Shown here piece by piece: positions 60,583 through 64,000 of a stretch of DNA of 64,000 nucleotides (position 1 is its first letter; every line of letters starts with the position of its first letter). The translations under genes and the position numbers were made by a program. The stretch lies in NCBI RefSeq assembly GCF_018531495.1, contig NZ_JAHDTI010000012.1, forward strand, positions 1-64,000, written 5' to 3'. The notes under the pieces are model-generated. The model had not been told where the DNA came from, made no database searches, and saw nothing but the letters and a program-made list of their open reading frames with translations. The DNA is from Nonomuraea sediminis (GTDB taxonomy: Bacteria > Actinomycetota > Actinomycetes > Streptosporangiales > Streptosporangiaceae).

Positions 60583-61866
60583 CTATCTCGTGAGCGTCAG
60601 GGCCCCGGCATCATCGAGTTCGTACACCGCGCTGTAGGCGCCGAGATCCTTGACCGCGCTGGAGGAGACGGCGCCGTCCGCATAGGCAGTGACCGCGAGC
60701 CTCGCCCCCTTCGTCTCCACCACCTGCGACTGCTCGCCCCGAGCCGAGTTCGACTCGATCACGATGTCGTACGTGCAGGATCGCCGGCGGGAGCGCGCCT
60801 CCATCGAGACGACGACCTGCTCCCCGTACGCCAGATTGATCGATTTGCCGGTGAAGTAGTCTTCGCCGCGGCGTCCGGCAGCCACATAGCCCTGAGCTCG
60901 CGGATTGAGAACATCGAGGTCGAAGACCAGCCGGGGATTGTCGACCGGACCACCCCCGGGCGGGTGACGCACGATGGTTCCAGTGAGCGGCGGGCCGCAC
61001 CTCGTGCGTAGCGACATGCCCGTGATCACAGCGCCGGCCCTGGCGTTCCCCACGACCATGACGCTCACCCGCTGGAGAAGCGGATCGACGCCACCGTGCT
61101 CCTGCATCCAACTGCTCATGGCCGGAATGTCGGATGTGCGTTCGATGATCTCCCTCTGCTCCGCGGCAGTAAAGGCCTTCTTGTTGGGGAAGACCCAATC
61201 CCAGCCCTGCAGCGCTGTCTCGCGACTCGCGCCGATCACCCATGCGCGCACCTGAGGCCCCATGTCACCGCCAGCGGTCGGCGCCGCGGGCGGGGCCAGC
61301 AGGGCATCCGCCACGGCGCCGCCTATCAAGACGATCGCCGTTCCCGCCGTCAGACCCGCCCATGCCATTCCGGGTCGAGAACGGAAGAAACGGCCGGTTC
61401 GAAATTTGTGAATGACCAGAATAGCGGCAACGGTGGCGATTATGACGACAGTCCACAGAAGGATGCTGGTCTGATACTCGGTGGCGAAATTGATCAATGC
61501 GCCAAGAATCACGGGAACCACGATGCCGGTGGCGGCTTCTACCCGGATGTCGCCCTTGTTGCGGCGCGCAGCACGCTGCCGCGCTTCGTCCCACAAAGTG
61601 ACCTGCTGCTCGACGAAGTCCTCCGAGAGCCGGCCCGAGACGAGCAGGCAGGCACGGACGCCATTGATGACCAGGTCATGGCTGGGCTTGAAGACGCGGC
61701 CCCCACCGAAGAGCGCCTCTGGGCGCTTCAGACTTGGCACTGCCTGGCGAAGCCTTGGGTAGGTGGGCTCCTCCGCCCATTCGTAAAGCTCTTCGAGCTT
61801 GTCCAACAGGGCAGGCCAGTCGTTCACGCCGCGGGGAACCGGTGGCGGGTTCGGAACCGTCTGCAT
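60583..61866 (-). CDS. Membrane protein with N-terminal helical domain and ectodomain
   Basis: A 427-aa protein. The N-terminal soluble domain (DWPALLDKLEELYEWAEEPT, then ACLLVSGRLSEDFVEQQVTL) resembles the XRE-like helical modules found at the front of actinobacterial signalling proteins. Two or three membrane helices follow (GIVVPVILGALINFATEY, ILLWTVVIIATVAAILVIHK, GLTAGTAIVLIGGAVADALL). The C-terminal ectodomain includes AVITGMSLRTRCGPPLTGTI and DYFTGKSINLAYGEQVVVSM. ATG at 61866 (GGCGAGG upstream). First gene of a four-gene operon; it could pass an outside signal inwards. The family is unknown to me. Confidence 0.75.
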   Translation of the reverse strand: MQTVPNPPPVPRGVNDWPALLDKLEELYEWAEEPTYPRLRQAVPSLKRPEALFGGGRVFKPSHDLVINGVRACLLVSGRLSEDFVEQQVTLWDEARQRAARRNKGDIRVEAATGIVVPVILGALINFATEYQTSILLWTVVIIATVAAILVIHKFRTGRFFRSRPGMAWAGLTAGTAIVLIGGAVADALLAPPAAPTAGGDMGPQVRAWVIGASRETALQGWDWVFPNKKAFTAAEQREIIERTSDIPAMSSWMQEHGGVDPLLQRVSVMVVGNARAGAVITGMSLRTRCGPPLTGTIVRHPPGGGPVDNPRLVFDLDVLNPRAQGYVAAGRRGEDYFTGKSINLAYGEQVVVSMEARSRRRSCTYDIVIESNSARGEQSQVVETKGARLAVTAYADGAVSSSAVKDLGAYSAVYELDDAGALTLTR

Positions 61867-62008
61867 CGCGCCTCGCCTGAGATGAAGGTCACTCAACTGT
61901 AAACGCCGCCGCCATCTCTGCAGTGGAATTCCATCACATGGATACAATTGATCCATTTTATCCGATTTCATCGGGAAAGGGCGCTACAGAGATTGAAAGG
62001 TCAGGGTT

Positions 62009-62629
62009 TCATCCAAGCTCCTGGTTGACGATCAAGCCGGTGTGAGTGACGAAGGCGTCCAGCAGGCCCGGGCGGTACTGCATCCGCTTGAGCCGGGTGC
62101 GGGTCAGCGCAGCGAGTTGGTCCAGGGTGGTCGCGGTCAGGTTGCCCAGGCTGCGTTTGAGGTGGGACCAGACGCCTTCGGTGGGGTTGAGTTCGGGGGC
62201 GTAGGAGGGCAGGTAGAAGACTGTCAGCCAGGGGCGGGAGTCGATCAGGCGGCGCATCAGCGCGTCGCGGTGGGTGTTCAGGTTGTCCCAGACCAGAACG
62301 ATTGGTCCGCCGAGTTGCTGGTGGGCGGCATCTAACAGGCGGGCGTAGTCGGCTTCTCGGAAGCCTTTGGGCTCGCCGCGGCGACCACGATGCAGCCGCA
62401 TGCGATAGATCAGGCGAGTGCGCTGGCTGGGCTTGAGGCAGATCAGCCCGGCCAGCGAGACGCGGCCAGACCCCTTGCCGGTGACGGTGATGACCGGGGT
62501 TGATCCCCGGCGGGACCAGGTGCGGGCCTTGGGTGGCCTCAGCGACTGGCCTGCTTCGTCTTCGAAGCAGATCCACGCGTCCTGGTCCCGGGCGGTCTTT
62601 CCGCGGTCGGCCAGGTCTCCTTGATCCAC
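62009..62629 (-). CDS. IS630 transposase, orfB (DDE catalytic part)
   Basis: A 206-codon frame with the catalytic core: DAWICFEDEAGQSLRPPKAR (first Asp/Glu region), PIVLVWDNLNTHRDALMRRL (second Asp), YAPELNPTEGVWSHLKRSLG (third acidic residue, N-P-T-E). It overlaps orfA by about 90 bases in the -1 frame, so a -1 ribosomal frameshift near the GCGGAAAGA stretch may produce the fused enzyme, as in related two-ORF IS630 elements. The nominal ATG (MDQGDLADRG) is probably not used. Confidence 0.88.
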   Translation of the reverse strand: MDQGDLADRGKTARDQDAWICFEDEAGQSLRPPKARTWSRRGSTPVITVTGKGSGRVSLAGLICLKPSQRTRLIYRMRLHRGRRGEPKGFREADYARLLDAAHQQLGGPIVLVWDNLNTHRDALMRRLIDSRPWLTVFYLPSYAPELNPTEGVWSHLKRSLGNLTATTLDQLAALTRTRLKRMQYRPGLLDAFVTHTGLIVNQELG

Positions 62630-63084
62630 GTGGTCACCGCGTCCTCATCGCGTTCGGCAGCCCGGCGTTGGGGGACCTGCGGACTCCAACCCAGCCGATG
62701 CAGCAGGTAGGAGGTGCCGCGCAGGGTGTAAGACACGGCGAACAACTCCTCGATCAGCGCTGTCACGCGCGCCAGTGTCCAGCGCTGGTCCTCGATCCAG
62801 CCGTGCGCGGCCGGGCCGGCGTCCAACGCCTCTTCCAGACGCGCCACCTGCTGGTCATCCAACCGGCAAGACGACCCGCTCGGGCCCTTGGACCGCAACG
62901 CCTCCACTCCGCCGCTCTCCCAGGCGCGATGCCAGGCGTAGGCGGACTTCCGCGAGACTCTCAGCCGTCTGGCTACCTGGGGCGGTTCCACGCCTGCAGC
63001 GAATAACTCCCCGGCTTGCATGCGCACCTGTTCGCGCTTGGCTCTGGCGGCCAGGGTCAGACCACCACCATCCGGATACCGCAT
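62539..63084 (-). CDS. IS630 transposase, orfA (helix-turn-helix part)
   Basis: A 181-aa N-terminal DNA-binding part: MRYPDGGGLTLAARAKREQV, GVEPPQVARRLRVSRKSAYA, and WHRAWESGGVEALRSKGPSG, then the linker TLARVTALIEELFAVSYTLR with YLLHRLGWSPQVPQRRAAER. ATG at 63084 after GGTGGG; the frame is open to 63123. It ends out of frame relative to orfB after about KETWPTA; see orfB for the likely frameshift. Confidence 0.85.
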   Translation of the reverse strand: MRYPDGGGLTLAARAKREQVRMQAGELFAAGVEPPQVARRLRVSRKSAYAWHRAWESGGVEALRSKGPSGSSCRLDDQQVARLEEALDAGPAAHGWIEDQRWTLARVTALIEELFAVSYTLRGTSYLLHRLGWSPQVPQRRAAERDEDAVTTWIKETWPTAERPPGTRTRGSASKTKQASR

Positions 63085-63146
63085 CCCACCGGGATAGTTC
63101 CCGGCCAAGCGAAAGGCACGCAACCACGCCGGGTCACCTCAACCTT

Positions 63147-63788
63147 TCAATCTCTGTAGCGCACGAACTGAGCATCACCCCACACGCCGTGATAGGAGGT
63201 TTGGAAATCCGTCTCCGCCTCGGGAAACCGGAGAACCAGATCTAGCCTTAGGACGCCTTTTACGTTCAGGTCAACCTTCCTTGAAGAACCGAGACGCAGT
63301 GATTTTGAGTAAACCTTGCGGCCATCTGCGGTCACTTCAAAGATGATCGGGCTTTTAGGTGGCGAATCATCGCGGACGCCGATGGTGGCACGAAACCACT
63401 TCATTTTCCGTTCGGTATTATAAGAGACCTTATTCACAGTGAGCCAGCCGTGCGAGGGCATGATCACGCTTTGTGGGAAGGTAGCCCCGTTGACGTCAGC
63501 AGCGCCCGTTTCCATGAAGTCGTAGGTCACGGGCTGCATGTCAGCTAGGTACTCGGTTGTCGGTGCGGCTGATACCTGTGCCGAGGGTGATTGGTCTGGC
63601 TCTGCGGTGGAAGGAGTCTCGGTCTCGCCGCTCGGGCTTCCGCCCTGTTGGTCAGAGGAGGGCACAGGAGGTGATTCGACAGGAGGCGGCGCCTTCGGCA
63701 GCTGCCAGGCCAGAAATCCGATCAGTACTCCGAGTGCGGTGAGCCACAGACCAATCTTCACCAAGCGATGAGCGCTGTCTGTTGCCAT
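63147..63788 (-). CDS. Membrane-anchored NPCBM-domain protein, stop codon altered by IS630
   Basis: A 213-aa protein. One N-terminal membrane helix (LVKIGLWLTALGVLIGFLAW), a Pro/Ser/Thr-rich spacer (to about residue 85), then an NPCBM/NEW2-type carbohydrate-binding-like domain: NGATFPQSVIMPSHGWLTVN, KMKWFRATIGVRDDSP, IIFEVTADGRKVYSKSLRLG, and DLNVKGVLRLDLVLRFPE. The last three residues (YRD) and TGA are encoded by the IS end; before insertion the frame would have ended CGC-TAG after DAQFVR. The protein is therefore probably still functional. Confidence 0.82.
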   Translation of the reverse strand: MATDSAHRLVKIGLWLTALGVLIGFLAWQLPKAPPPVESPPVPSSDQQGGSPSGETETPSTAEPDQSPSAQVSAAPTTEYLADMQPVTYDFMETGAADVNGATFPQSVIMPSHGWLTVNKVSYNTERKMKWFRATIGVRDDSPPKSPIIFEVTADGRKVYSKSLRLGSSRKVDLNVKGVLRLDLVLRFPEAETDFQTSYHGVWGDAQFVRYRD

Positions 63789-63864
63789 CGGGACCCCTGC
63801 CTCTCGGCTTGGGATATATACAGTTTGCAGCTACTCTTCTAGCGGTTTCGTCATATCTGGCTAC

Positions 63865-64000
63865 CTACTTGGTCAACTGTGCATAGGTATGCTTTACGGT
63901 AGGTACTCGAACCTTGCTGTCCACCTGGGCTTGCCGGTCGATAGCTCGTGCGACCTTCTGCGCCTGGTCGGGATCGCTGGCGACAGGAGCCCGGCGGACA
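63865..64000 (-). CDS. C-terminal end of an unknown protein, cut by the window edge
   Basis: The minus frame ending TAG at 63865-63867 reads RRAPVASDPDQAQKVARAID, then RQAQVDSKVRVPTVKHTYAQ LTK. It is open to the window edge. Composition is natural and charged. About 45 residues are visible, too few to name a family. It is on the same strand as the NPCBM gene and 76 bp upstream of it. Confidence 0.5.
   Translation of the reverse strand, partial: VRRAPVASDPDQAQKVARAIDRQAQVDSKVRVPTVKHTYAQLTK

Larger units (their letters stand above)
61985..63158 (-). mobile_element. IS630-family insertion sequence inserted at TA
   Basis: Perfect inverted repeats of about 15 bp inside the TA (CAGAGATTGAAAGGT and mirror) lie at 61987-62001 and 63142-63156, each bounded by TA (61985-61986, 63157-63158). 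The flanks were GCGC-TA-GCGC, itself a palindrome. TA duplication is diagnostic for IS630/Tc1-type elements. Length, repeats and both ORFs look complete. The insertion replaced the stop codon of the NPCBM gene. Confidence 0.92.

Noticed and set aside
1..64000. tRNA, rRNA or riboswitch
   Set aside because: No T-loop GGTTCGAAT-like segment with paired arms, and no known riboswitch core was found by eye; small ncRNAs cannot be excluded.

Overview
This is GC-rich actinobacterial chromosome. Codon bias, tightly coupled ATGA/GTGA gene overlaps, LuxR/TetR/XRE regulator families, AICE-type integrase remnants and an FxLD-class RiPP locus point to the Streptosporangiales (Nonomuraea/Streptosporangium-like). 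That placement is inferred from gene content, not measured. No rRNA, tRNA or CRISPR array was seen.

Layout. 0-5 kb: the 5' part of a secreted thermolysin-type protease, a NarL-type two-component pair, a methyltransferase, and an IS701/VanX-like chimera of dead genes. 5-10 kb: a coupled sugar operon (MFS exporter or importer, GH1 glycosidase, broken serine hydrolase, GH130 phosphorylase) run by a divergent TetR with a visible operator. 10-27 kb: ordinary accessory genes (LysR/IMPase-like/NADP oxidoreductase, XRE/SDR, methyltransferases, ArsR-type regulators, GNAT, MFS) mixed with decayed fragments. 27-38 kb: dense mobile debris (IS3-like element, Tn3 and integrase fragments, an AICE tail) around two paralogous 6-oxocamphor-hydrolase-like genes. 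The first of these sits in an operon with an MBL hydrolase and an isochorismatase, under a TetR with two perfect operators. 38-41 kb: YceI (fused to integrase DNA), a Tat-exported SnoaL-like protein, DoxX, MarR and a DODA dioxygenase, with three MarR boxes. 41.8-44.6 kb: a 64-bp perfect palindrome, then an ISL3-family transposon with intact inverted repeats, an 8-bp target duplication and a passenger gene. 45-47.8 kb: a membrane-anchored NB-ARC/TPR NTPase with near-identical 120-bp TPR repeats.

47.9-57.3 kb is the most interesting locus, an FxLD-type class I lanthipeptide cluster. It holds a 57-aa precursor with the F-E-L-D leader motif and a four-Cys core, a LanB-type dehydratase lacking its elimination domain, a LanC cyclase, and a fusion of the missing elimination domain to a PIMT-like (isoaspartate) O-methyltransferase. 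Small unknown proteins, an XRE-TPR regulator and a YdcF-like protein accompany them. The likely pathway is Ser/Thr glutamylation by LanB, elimination by the N-terminal half of the fusion, (methyl)lanthionine ring closure by LanC, and Asp methylation towards an aspartimide or isoaspartate by the C-terminal half.

57.7-64 kb is a compact operon of cell-surface proteins of unknown function: a TM protein, a beta-propeller lipoprotein, a small lipoprotein and a second anchored protein. Two of them share a homologous ectodomain. Upstream lies an NPCBM-domain protein whose stop codon was rewritten by an IS630 insertion. Many otherwise complete genes carry one or a few frameshifts, so either pseudogene load or residual assembly indels are high; individual pseudogene calls should be read with that in mind.
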